Shown: positions 1 to 7,291, numbered from the stretch's first letter. The stretch: 24,881 bases of DNA from an uncultured Collinsella sp. (GCA_902491765.1 CABUIY010000026.1:1-24881), one strand, 5' to 3'. Numbers and translations: made by a program. Notes: generated by a model from the letters alone, not told the origin.

Positions 1-2811
1 TACGACGGCGAGAAGGCCGTGCCGACCTTCACCAACTCGAAGCCGACGACGGACGTTACCGTCGAGGCAACGAAGACCCTCACGGGCAAGGCGCTGACGG
101 ACGGCGCGTTCGCCTTCGGCCTGTACGACCAGGCCGGCAACGAGGTCGCCAAGGGCGCCAACGACCGGGACGGCAAGGTCAAGCTGACCGTCAAGGGCCT
201 GAACCTGGGCGAGTACGACTACACGCTCAAGGAGGAGAAAGCGGGCCAAACCGTCGACGGCGTGGTCTACGACGCCAAGGAAGTCAAGGTCCACGTCAAG
301 GTAGAGCAGAACCAGGACGACAACAATAAGACGAAGGTGACCGTCACCTATGACGGTGCCGCTACGGCTCCCGCCTTCAACAACACCTACGACGCAAAGG
401 GTTCCGTAACCCTGACGGCGACCAAGACCATCAAGGTTGCGGACGGCTTCGACCACACGACGAAGCCCGCGGACGGCGAGTTCACCTTCGATCTGAAGGA
501 CGCTGCCGGCAACGTGATCGGCACCGCGAAGAACGACGCCGACGGCAAGATCAGCTTCACGCGCGAGTTCCAGCTCTCCGACTTGGGCGGCGCCGCGAGC
601 AAGGACTTCACCTACACCATCGTGGAGCAGCCGGGCGCGGAGGCCGGCATGGTCTATGACAACCATCCTCTCACCTACAAGGTGACGGTCACAGACGGCG
701 GGACCGGAGCGCTGAACGCGAAGGCGATCGTGACGAGCGCATCCGGCTCGGATACCTTCACCAACACCTACCAGCCGGCTGCGACCGGCCTGGCCCTCGG
801 TGCGCGGAAGAGCTACGTGAAGAAGGACGACAACACGCCGATCGCGCTCAAGGGCGGCGAGTTCACCTTCGGTGTGTACGAGGGCAACCTGACGGCTAAG
901 CAGCTTGCCAGCGCCAAGCCCGTCCGGACCGCGATCAACGGCGCGAACGGAAGCGTCAGCTTCGACGCCTTCTCCTACGCGAAGCCGGGCACGCACGAGT
1001 ACACCATCGTGGAGCAGAAGGGCAACCTGTCTCACGTGACCTACGACGCTACGGTGCACCATGCCGTGGTGACGGTTGCGGACAACGCCGGCACGCTGCA
1101 GGCGAGCGTCGCCTACGACGGCGCGGACGCCACGAAGCCCACCTTCACCAACACCTACAAGGCACAGGCGACGGTCTCCGGCGCGATCGCCCTCACCAAG
1201 AGCGTTGACGTGCACGACGGCAGCTACCAGATGAAGGCGGGAGACTTCGCCTTCGAGTTGGTGGGGCCCGACGGCATGGTGCTTCAGACCCAGAAGAACG
1301 ACGCCGACGGCAAGGTTGCCTTCGACAAGCTGACCTTCGACCATGCGGGCACCTTTATCTACACGGTCCGCGAGGTGCAGCCGACGGACGACGCGCCTGG
1401 CGTGCCGGGCGTGACCTACACCGGCAAGACGTACACCCTGACCTATGTGGTGGCAGACAACAACGACGGCAAGCTGGTGGTGGAGAGCTCCACGGCGAAG
1501 CCGAGCGAGGGCACCGAGAACGGCGTAACCCCCAACACCATGACGTTTGCGAACAGCTACCAGCCGCGCGCGATCTCCTACCAGATCTCCGGCACCAAGG
1601 TGCTTAAGAACGCCGACCCGGCCACCACGCGGACGCCCGCCAATGGCGAGTTCACGTTCGCGCTGATTGACGTGGCCACCGGGCAGGAGATTGACCGGAC
1701 CACGAACGTGGGTAGCGCGTTTACCTTCAAGGCCATCTCGTACACTGCGACTGGTTCGCATGCGTACCAGGTGAAGGAGGTTGCGGGCCAAGATGGCACC
1801 ATCACTTACAGCGATGCGGTGTTGGATGTGACGGTGAGCGTGACCGACGACGGCAGCGGCCAGCTGACCGCGACGGCGAACAAGACGGCTGCAGATCTGA
1901 CCTTCACCAACGCCTACACGCCGACGGCAACGACGGCGACGATTACCGGAACGAAGGCTCTGACCGGCCGCGACCTGGCCAAGGGTGAGTTCTCCTTCGA
2001 CCTGAAGGACGCCGACGGTAACGTGGTGCAGACGGTGCAGAACGGCGCCGACGGTACGTTCGGCTTCGCGCCGCTGCAGCTGGACAAGGTGGGGACGTAC
2101 GTCTACACCGTGTCCGAGCGGGCAGGGGCGACGGCGAACGGCGTCACCTACGACACGACGGTCTTTACCGCGACGGTGACGGTGACGGAGGATGCGGAGA
2201 CGCACGCGCTGGAGGCGCAGGTTGCCTACAGCACGGGCGGCAAGGCTGCGGATGCGGTGACGTTCAGCAACAGCTACGCGCCGGCCGCGACTGAGGTGAA
2301 GCTGGGGGCTTCCAAGGTGCTGAGCGGTGAGGACCTGAAGGAAGGGCAGTTCTCCTTCCAGCTGAAGGATGCCGACGGCAAGGTGTTGCAGACCGCCAAG
2401 AATGCGGCGGACGGCACGGTGGGCTTCAAGGCGATCTCGTACGACAAGCCCGGGGCGTATCGCTACAGCATCTCCGAGGTGAACGACGCTCAGAAGAACG
2501 TGACGTACGACGCGGCCGAGCACCGGGTAACGGTGACGGTGACGGACGACGGCGCGGGCCATCTGGTGGCGACGGTAACCTATGACGGTGACGTGGCGCC
2601 GGTGTTCAAGAACACGTACACGCCGCCGACCACCCCGCCGGTCAACCCGCCGACGGAGCCGCCCACCAACCCACCGGTGTCGAAGGAGGAGAAGCCGGGT
2701 CTGCCGAACATGGGCGATACCAGCTTGTCGCCGATGGCCCTGGGTGGCATCGCGGGCGGCGCGGTGGTGCTGATCGCCGCAGGCGTGATTCTGCGGCGCC
2801 GGAACCGGTAA
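1..2811 (+). CDS. Sortase-anchored surface protein with seven pilin-type isopeptide repeats (5' partial)
   Basis: The frame is open from base 1, so the N-terminus lies outside the window. The visible part is seven tandem domains of about 114-134 residues, ending near bases 390, 771, 1158, 1560, 1917, 2277 and 2619. Each has a Lys in a TK-x-L-like first strand, a Glu in a Y-T-[IVL]-x-E motif and an Asn in a closing F-x-N-[TSA]-Y motif. This is the Lys/Glu/Asn triad of the streptococcal pilin isopeptide-linkage (Spy0128/FctA-like) family, which forms internal Lys-Asn bonds that stiffen the protein. A Pro/Thr-rich wall spacer follows (about 2620-2690), then LPNMG at 2701-2715, a hydrophobic segment and a final RRRNR, which together form a cell-wall sorting signal. 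It is probably a sortase-anchored adhesin or pilus subunit. LPNMG differs from canonical LPxTG. The ligand is unknown. Confidence 0.9.
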   Translation, partial: YDGEKAVPTFTNSKPTTDVTVEATKTLTGKALTDGAFAFGLYDQAGNEVAKGANDRDGKVKLTVKGLNLGEYDYTLKEEKAGQTVDGVVYDAKEVKVHVKVEQNQDDNNKTKVTVTYDGAATAPAFNNTYDAKGSVTLTATKTIKVADGFDHTTKPADGEFTFDLKDAAGNVIGTAKNDADGKISFTREFQLSDLGGAASKDFTYTIVEQPGAEAGMVYDNHPLTYKVTVTDGGTGALNAKAIVTSASGSDTFTNTYQPAATGLALGARKSYVKKDDNTPIALKGGEFTFGVYEGNLTAKQLASAKPVRTAINGANGSVSFDAFSYAKPGTHEYTIVEQKGNLSHVTYDATVHHAVVTVADNAGTLQASVAYDGADATKPTFTNTYKAQATVSGAIALTKSVDVHDGSYQMKAGDFAFELVGPDGMVLQTQKNDADGKVAFDKLTFDHAGTFIYTVREVQPTDDAPGVPGVTYTGKTYTLTYVVADNNDGKLVVESSTAKPSEGTENGVTPNTMTFANSYQPRAISYQISGTKVLKNADPATTRTPANGEFTFALIDVATGQEIDRTTNVGSAFTFKAISYTATGSHAYQVKEVAGQDGTITYSDAVLDVTVSVTDDGSGQLTATANKTAADLTFTNAYTPTATTATITGTKALTGRDLAKGEFSFDLKDADGNVVQTVQNGADGTFGFAPLQLDKVGTYVYTVSERAGATANGVTYDTTVFTATVTVTEDAETHALEAQVAYSTGGKAADAVTFSNSYAPAATEVKLGASKVLSGEDLKEGQFSFQLKDADGKVLQTAKNAADGTVGFKAISYDKPGAYRYSISEVNDAQKNVTYDAAEHRVTVTVTDDGAGHLVATVTYDGDVAPVFKNTYTPPTTPPVNPPTEPPTNPPVSKEEKPGLPNMGDTSLSPMALGGIAGGAVVLIAAGVILRRRNR

Positions 2812-2840
2812 CTGCGGCGGCCGAGAAGGGCTTTGATTGA

Positions 2841-2877
2841 GGGCGGGTGGTCGCAGGGCGCGGCCACCCGCCCTTTT
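2841..2877 (+). terminator. Rho-independent terminator of the surface protein gene
   Basis: A 14-bp GC-rich stem (2841-2854 with 2860-2873, one T-G wobble, 5-base loop) is followed by TTTT. It lies 29 bases after the surface-protein stop codon. Seen directly in the sequence. Confidence 0.85.
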
Positions 2878-2892
2878 CGGTGAAAGGCTATG

Positions 2893-3045
2893 TTAACCCG
2901 CCGTTTGCACGTCCGGCTCCGGATGGAACTCGTACTCCGGCTCCATCATCTTCTTCCAGGTCTTCCTGTAGCGCCCGTCCTCGAGCTGCTCGCGCATGAG
3001 CGGCGTCCTGTTCCCGTCGCGCCTACCTCCAAGGCATCCGCTTCC
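2893..3045 (-). pseudogene. Possible 3' remnant of an unrecognised minus-strand gene
   Basis: On the minus strand an open frame runs from just after a TGA (3046-3048) to a TAA at 2893-2895. Its last 36 codons are protein-like: charged and rich in Glu, Lys and Arg, with the segments GRYRKTWKKMMEPEYEF and HPEPDVQTAG. Only an internal ATG near 2997 could start it, which would give about 35 residues. I do not recognise the family. The likeliest reading is the C-terminal end of a gene whose front was lost; chance coding is possible. Confidence 0.25.
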
Positions 3046-3074
3046 TCATCGCCCTGCTCCACACGCTCTAGAAG

Positions 3075-3153
3075 CCCGGAAAAGCTGCACGAAGCAGCCA
3101 TCTGGACCCGGAAAAGCTGCAAATCTAGGCCAAATACACCCGGAAAAGCTGCA
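3075..3153. repeat. Three-copy tandem repeat, 15-bp core with 32-bp period
   Basis: The core CCCGGAAAAGCTGCA occurs exactly at 3075-3089, 3107-3121 and 3139-3153. The starts are 32 bp apart and separated by unrelated 17-base spacers. A 32-bp period is not a multiple of three, so this is not a protein repeat. The 493-bp gap 2881-3373 that contains it otherwise holds the minus-strand remnant, a short inverted repeat (arms 3219-3225 and 3245-3251) and an 11-codon frame at 3260-3292 encoding MRMYLKIDMF after a GAAGGG. I see no supported promoter for prfA in it. Confidence 0.75.
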
Positions 3154-3373
3154 AACCGCAGGTGAAGGAGTTACATTCCGTGCGGGTTATATGCAGGTAT
3201 GCCTGCGCACGCTATCATGTATGGGTTAGACCGCAACTATGTACCCCATACGCGAAGGGATGCGCATGTATCTGAAGATCGACATGTTCTAGCTGGGCTT
3301 ACCCCCGCAGTGGCGCCGCGCGCCCCATCAACTCTGCCGATTTTCACCTTCACGCACATAAAGGAGTCCCGCC

Positions 3374-4441
3374 ATGCGCGACAAGCTCGAAAAGATTATT
3401 AAGGCCTACGAGGAGCTCGAGAAGAAGCTCTCCGACCCGGCCGTCGCCTCCGACATCAAGGAGTTCACGCGTCTCAACAAGGAGTACGCGCACCAGTCCG
3501 ACCTCATTGCCGCCTCGCGCGAGTACATCGGCGCGCTCGATGACATCGAGGCTGCCAAGGAAATGCTGCACGATACCACCGATGCCGATGAGAAGGAGAT
3601 GCTCCAGATGGACATCTCCGAAAACGAGGCCAAGCTCCCCCAGCTCGAGGAAGACATCAAGTACATGCTCATCCCGAGCGACCCCAACGACGACAAGAAC
3701 ACCATCGTCGAGATTCGCTCCGCCGCCGGTGGTGACGAGGCCGCCATCTTTGCCGGCGACCTCTACAAGATGTATCAGCGCTTTTGCGAGTCGCGCGGCT
3801 GGAAGACTACCGTGCTCGATTCCAGCCCCAGCGAGGCCGGCGGCTTTAAGTCCATTGAGTTCAAGGTCGAGGGCGACCGCGTCTACTCCGTTATGAAGTA
3901 CGAGTCCGGCGTGCACCGTGTCCAGCGCGTCCCCAAGACCGAGTCCCAGGGCCGCATTCAGACCTCCACGGCTACCGTCGCCGTGCTTCCCGAGGCCGAG
4001 GAAATCGACGTCCAGATCAACCAGTCTGACCTGCGCATCGACACCTACTGCGCCTCCGGCCCTGGCGGTCAGTGCGTTAACACCACCTACTCCGCCGTGC
4101 GCATTACCCACCTGCCCACCAACACCGTGGTGCAGTCGCAGGAGCAGCGCTCCCAGATCCAGAACCGCGAGGTCTGCATGCAGATGCTGCGCGCCCGTCT
4201 GTACGAGATGGAACTCGAGAAGCAGCAGGCAGAGCTCGGTGCCGAGCGCCAGAGCCAGATCGGCCACGGTAACCGTTCCGAGAAGATCCGTACCTACAAC
4301 CAGCCGCAGGACCGCGTGACCGATCACCGCATCGGTTTCAACTCCACCTATAACGGCGTCCTTCTGGGCGATCAGCTCGGCACCGTCATCGAGGCGCTCG
4401 CCGCCGCAGAGCGCGCCGAGAAGCTGGCGCAGGCCGTGTAG
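3374..4441 (+). CDS. prfA: Peptide chain release factor 1
   Basis: This 355-residue protein has the usual RF1 length. RF1 recognises UAA and UAG stop codons in the ribosomal A site and triggers peptidyl-tRNA hydrolysis. The codon-recognition tripeptide of the PxT class is PKT at residues 187-189, within RVPKTESQGRIQTS. The catalytic GGQ is at 231-233 in GPGGQCVNTT; its Gln is the substrate of PrmC, encoded next downstream. The N-terminal third is a charged helical region, as in the family. The start ATG follows AAAGGAG with good spacing. The stop codon is followed immediately by the first copy of the two-hairpin repeat element. Confidence 0.97.
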   Translation: MRDKLEKIIKAYEELEKKLSDPAVASDIKEFTRLNKEYAHQSDLIAASREYIGALDDIEAAKEMLHDTTDADEKEMLQMDISENEAKLPQLEEDIKYMLIPSDPNDDKNTIVEIRSAAGGDEAAIFAGDLYKMYQRFCESRGWKTTVLDSSPSEAGGFKSIEFKVEGDRVYSVMKYESGVHRVQRVPKTESQGRIQTSTATVAVLPEAEEIDVQINQSDLRIDTYCASGPGGQCVNTTYSAVRITHLPTNTVVQSQEQRSQIQNREVCMQMLRARLYEMELEKQQAELGAERQSQIGHGNRSEKIRTYNQPQDRVTDHRIGFNSTYNGVLLGDQLGTVIEALAAAERAEKLAQAV

Positions 4442-4587
4442 GTTACGCGGTTTTACAAACCGCGTAACGACTCGACGCTGCGCGCCGCCCAGAGCGACAA
4501 GTTGGCATGAAAAAGGCGAGGCATGACCATCAGGTCTATGCCTCGCCTTTTTCATGCCAACTTGTTCGCTCTGGACGTCGCTCGCTG
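4442..4587 (+). repeat. Two-hairpin intergenic element, copy 1
   Basis: This element begins on the base after the prfA stop codon. Hairpin A is a perfect 12-bp stem (4442-4453 with 4457-4468, loop TAC). A 20-base linker (4471-4490) is identical in copy 2 at 20148-20294. Hairpin B is a stem of about 35 bp (4490-4524 with 4538-4573, one bulged base) capped by a small GACC/GGTC helix. The tail GACGTCGCTCGCTG (4574-4587) is also identical in copy 2. The rest of the 691-bp gap 4442-5132 holds a second inverted repeat and an AT-rich stretch; no convincing gene is visible. Confidence 0.85.
4505..4557. terminator. Bidirectional terminator-like core of hairpin B
   Basis: Perfect 20-bp arms (4505-4524 and 4538-4557) carry AAAAA on the left and TTTTT on the right. 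A transcript in either direction therefore ends a GC-rich helix with a U-tract. Placed after prfA, it probably terminates prfA transcription. The U-tract lies inside the longer helix, which is atypical. Confidence 0.5.
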
Positions 4588-4695
4588 TCCGGCCTCTATC
4601 TACGGCGTTGCCATCGCTGCCGAAGACGGCAATTGGTTAGTTGGCACTTAGGGACGTTCCTTTTCTGCCGGCAGTTTGGGACACTCCTGGCTTAG

Positions 4696-4751
4696 TAGTC
4701 ATTGGGGACGTTCTTAAACGACTAGTCAAATAAGAACGTCCCCAATGACTA
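4696..4751. repeat. Perfect 21-bp inverted repeat with GGGGACGTTC motif (REP-like)
   Basis: The arms 4696-4716 and 4731-4751 are perfectly complementary around a 14-base loop. Each contains the ten bases GGGGACGTTC or their complement. Two related motifs lie just upstream: GGGACGTTCC at about 4651-4660, and GGGACACTCC shortly before 4690. A perfect palindrome, CTGCCGGCAG, is at 4665-4674. From general knowledge, hairpins with GGGGACGTTC-type motifs are often scattered in genomes that carry REP-associated (Y1/IS200-like) transposases. No transposase gene is present here. Confidence 0.6.
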
Positions 4752-4992
4752 GGTCGGGCACATTGCTTTGTGAGTTTATTCAATCTTCTTTAATAACAAT
4801 TAAGTTGTTTACCTGCTTAAAGTTATTTATCATTTTTAAAAATAATGCTCAAAAAATCGTCCAAGAAGTCGCGTGTCATTTTTTGATGCGTCGCGCGTCA
4901 AGTGATTTGGCAAGTTCTTGGTTAGATATTGGTCAGTTTTGGGGCAACCTTGCCAAAAGCTTGACGGATGCAGATTTAGACGTCGACGAATG
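4752..4992. other. AT-rich stretch without a recognisable gene
   Basis: This segment is much more AT-rich than its surroundings and contains the palindrome ATTTTTAAAAAT and several A or T runs. One open frame of 82 codons crosses it (4745-4993), ending in the acidic residues DADLDVDE. It has no good ribosome-binding site, its first half looks like translated AT-rich non-coding DNA, and I recognise no family. It may be a degenerate insertion or the distant promoter region of prmC. Confidence 0.4.
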
Positions 4993-5132
4993 AACACTTC
5001 GATTGCGATTCAAGCAAAATTCTGGGCTGATTCTCGATAATCGCTTCCAATCGTCCCTTGCCGCGTGCCGCCCTCGCGTACAATCTGCTCCGACATTCGC
5101 GCGCCGTCCGGCGCTTAAGAGGGGAGGGCCCC

Positions 5133-6383
5133 ATGGCAAACGAGATTTGGACCATCAAGCGTTGTCTCGAGTGGACCAAGGAGTACCTGGCCGAGCGCGG
5201 CGAGGAGCACCCCCGTCTTTCTGCCGAGTGGCTGCTCTGCGCTGCCACGGGTTTGGCACGCATCGACTTATATATGCGCATGGACGAGACGCTTAACGCG
5301 GCTCAGCTCGAGACCATGCACGCGGCCGTTGTCCGTCGCGCTAAAGGTGAACCGCTGCAGTACATCACCGGCAGCACGCAGTTTCGCATGATCGACGTCA
5401 CGTGCGCCCCCGGCGTGCTCATTCCGCGTCCCGAGACCGAGATGCTCGTCGAGGAAGTCCTCAATTATCTGGATGCCGAGGTGCTGAGCCCCGAGGCTGC
5501 TGCCCGTCAGCGTGTTGAGCTGCCTTGGAACGATGAGGTCGAGCAGGCTCGCAAGGCTGAGGCCGCGCTGGCAGACGAACGCGCGACCGCCGAGCGCCGT
5601 GCCGCCAACCTGACGGCCGCCGATGAGGCTGCGCTGGGTAGCGACGTGCTCGGCAGCCGTGCCTATGCCGAGGAACTGGCCGACCGCGAGGCCGAGGAAG
5701 CCGCCGCGCAGGCAGCAGAAGCCGAAGCCGCGGAAGCCGCCGAGTCCGAGCTCGACGAATACGGCATCGCCATCGAGGGTGCCGGCCAGGAGACGGCTTC
5801 AGCTCAGGATGCCGCTGCGCCTGCTCCAGCCGAGCCCCGCACTGCCCGCGTTCTCGAGGTCGGCTGCGGCACGGGCTGCATCTCGCTCTCCCTTGCCTGG
5901 GAGCGTCGCGGCCACGTTACCTGCACCGCCACCGATATCGAGCCGCGCGCCATCGATCTGGCCACCAAAAACCGCGACGCCCTCGGCCTCACGGCAGATG
6001 AGGTTGCCTTTAGCCTCACCAACCTGGTGAGTTCCATTCCCCACGACGAGTGGGGCACCTTCGACGTGCTTGTCTCCAATCCGCCCTACATTCCGACCGA
6101 CGTCATGCGCTCACTGCCGCACGAGGTCAAGGACTTCGAGCCCGACCTGGCGCTTGAGGGCGGCGCCGACGGTCTCGATATCTTCCGCCGCCTGCTCAAT
6201 GCGGCGCCTTACATGCTGCGCGCCGGCGGCCTGTTTGCCTGCGAGCTCTACGAGGGTGCCCTCGACGCCGCCGCCGAGCTCTGCCGCCAGGCAGGCCTTT
6301 CGGACGTGCGTATCGTTCACGATCTCACCGATCGTCCCCGCATCGTCCGAGCCATCGTCACCGAGCCCAAACAGCGTATTTAA
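5133..6383 (+). CDS. prmC: Peptide chain release factor N5-glutamine methyltransferase with a large internal insertion
   Basis: PrmC methylates the GGQ glutamine of RF1 and RF2 using S-adenosylmethionine. I chose the ATG at 5133 because AGGGGAGGG precedes it and the protein then begins MANEIW. An upstream TTG at 5058 in the same frame has no such site. An N-terminal helical domain comes first (residues 1-115, with LIPRPETEMLVEE near its end). The Rossmann methyltransferase domain starts at RVLEVGCGTGC (from residue 239) and has the substrate-binding NPPY at 316-319. At 416 residues it is about 140 longer than the E. coli enzyme (277). The excess is an Ala/Glu-rich, helix-prone, low-complexity segment at residues 118-238 between the two domains. 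The frame is intact and both domains look complete, so it is probably functional. Confidence 0.93.
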   Translation: MANEIWTIKRCLEWTKEYLAERGEEHPRLSAEWLLCAATGLARIDLYMRMDETLNAAQLETMHAAVVRRAKGEPLQYITGSTQFRMIDVTCAPGVLIPRPETEMLVEEVLNYLDAEVLSPEAAARQRVELPWNDEVEQARKAEAALADERATAERRAANLTAADEAALGSDVLGSRAYAEELADREAEEAAAQAAEAEAAEAAESELDEYGIAIEGAGQETASAQDAAAPAPAEPRTARVLEVGCGTGCISLSLAWERRGHVTCTATDIEPRAIDLATKNRDALGLTADEVAFSLTNLVSSIPHDEWGTFDVLVSNPPYIPTDVMRSLPHEVKDFEPDLALEGGADGLDIFRRLLNAAPYMLRAGGLFACELYEGALDAAAELCRQAGLSDVRIVHDLTDRPRIVRAIVTEPKQRI

Positions 6384-6416
6384 GCTGAATAAATAGACAT
6401 TTGCGCAAGTTTGTCC

Positions 6417-6449
6417 TTGCAATATACCGTAAAACTTCTACTATAGAAG
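6417..6449 (+). promoter_or_regulatory. Promoter and putative operator of the toxin-antitoxin pair
   Basis: A TTGCAA -35 (6417-6422) and a TACTAT -10 (6439-6444) are 16 bases apart. The inverted repeat CTTCTA-CTA-TAGAAG (6435-6449) covers the -10 and the likely start site. A dyad in that place upstream of a HigBA-type operon fits autorepression by the HTH antitoxin. The promoter match is seen; the operator role is inferred. Confidence 0.55.
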
Positions 6450-6458
6450 GAGAAAGGT

Positions 6459-6854
6459 ATGTCAAATCAGCTGCATCGGTACCGTATCGTGCTTGATTAC
6501 ATTGAACCTTGGCTTGATGAGCAGGATGAAGCTACGCTGAAGCAGATTTATGCAGACCTTTTGGTGCTCGAGAAGGAAGGTCCCAGCCTTGGTCGTCCGC
6601 TGGTTGACCGCGTAAAGGGCTCGAAGCTTCATCATTTAAAGGAGCTGAGAGTGACGTCGTGTGGTGGGCAGGTGATTCGCATCCTCTTCGCCTTTGACCC
6701 CAAGCGCCAGGCGGTATTGCTATTGGCGGGTGATAAGTCGCGAGCGGGATCGTCAAGGGCAAAATGGAACGGTTGGTATGCGATCAACATTCCAAGGGCC
6801 GAGCAAATATACCGTCGCCACGTAAGGAGGCTCGATCGAGATGGAACTGCATGA
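6459..6854 (+). CDS. HigB/RelE-like toxin (phage Gp49-like family)
   Basis: This 131-residue protein contains the segments LGRPLVDRVKGSKLHHLKELR, IRILFAFDPKRQAVLLLAGDK and a C-terminal WY..NIP.AE.IY. These are typical of the actinobacterial Gp49-like/HigB branch of RelE/ParE toxins, ribosome-dependent mRNA endonucleases that stop growth. The many Lys, Arg and His residues fit an RNase-type active site. AAGGAGA precedes the ATG. The gene overlaps the antitoxin start by 14 bases, toxin first, as in higBA operons. It sits between prmC and tsaC. Base composition is slightly more AT-rich than the neighbours and it uses a rare ATA codon, compatible with horizontal acquisition. Activity is not shown by sequence alone. 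Confidence 0.85.
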   Translation: MSNQLHRYRIVLDYIEPWLDEQDEATLKQIYADLLVLEKEGPSLGRPLVDRVKGSKLHHLKELRVTSCGGQVIRILFAFDPKRQAVLLLAGDKSRAGSSRAKWNGWYAINIPRAEQIYRRHVRRLDRDGTA

Positions 6855-7143
6855 GTATATGGAATCTCGCGGGATAACACGCGACTCCATTACCGCCGAG
6901 CAGGAGAGGACTCGCGATCGTATCGAAGCCTATAAGCTTGCTCAGATTCGCAGGTTAAAAGATCTAACACAGGCGTCGGTCGCCCAGTCGATGGGCGTTT
7001 CTCAAAAACGTGTATCCGAGCTCGAGCGTGGGGAGTTGGGTTCGATGAGGCTCGACACGCTGAGCAGGTACGCAGAGAGCCTCGGCGGAAAACTGGTTGC
7101 AAGCATCGAGTTTCCCGATCGTACCGTTACGCTTGCGCGCTAA
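6841..7143 (+). CDS. XRE-family HTH antitoxin (HigA-like)
   Basis: This 100-residue protein has a helix-turn-helix at about residues 40-80. The segment LTQASVAQSMGVSQKRVSELERGEL matches the XRE/Cro pattern, with SQKRVSELERG as the recognition region. HigA-type antitoxins neutralise their toxin and repress the shared promoter. The start ATG lies inside the toxin's last codons and has the strong site AAGGAGG at 6824-6830, stronger than usual, which favours antitoxin supply. No terminator is obvious downstream. The likely operator is the dyad at 6435-6449. Confidence 0.87.
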   Translation: MELHEYMESRGITRDSITAEQERTRDRIEAYKLAQIRRLKDLTQASVAQSMGVSQKRVSELERGELGSMRLDTLSRYAESLGGKLVASIEFPDRTVTLAR

Positions 7144-7291
7144 AAATCTTCAATTAACCCCCTCACTTTCACCGACTACTAGAGCCGCTCACCAAACCAA
7201 CATGCGCTCTGGGCAAATAGGTTGAACATTTCGTGCGAGAATGCCCCACAGTAAACAAACTTGCACCAGAGCGTAAGGGGCTGGCATACAC

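Noticed and set aside
3075..3153. CRISPR array reading of the 32-bp-period repeat
   Set aside because: Only three units, a 15-bp core and 17-base spacers are too short for a normal CRISPR array, and no cas gene is present in the window.
3260..3292. An 11-codon leader-peptide-like frame before prfA
   Set aside because: It has a plausible ribosome-binding site, but no attenuator structure or regulatory codons, and such short frames are common by chance.
3350..4555. A 401-codon minus-strand frame opposite prfA
   Set aside because: It is a shadow of prfA; it also runs through the two-hairpin element, which is not coding.
4745..4993. An 82-codon plus-strand frame in the AT-rich gap
   Set aside because: It starts inside the arm of an inverted repeat, lacks a ribosome-binding site, and its first half reads as translated AT-rich DNA. 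Not called as a gene.
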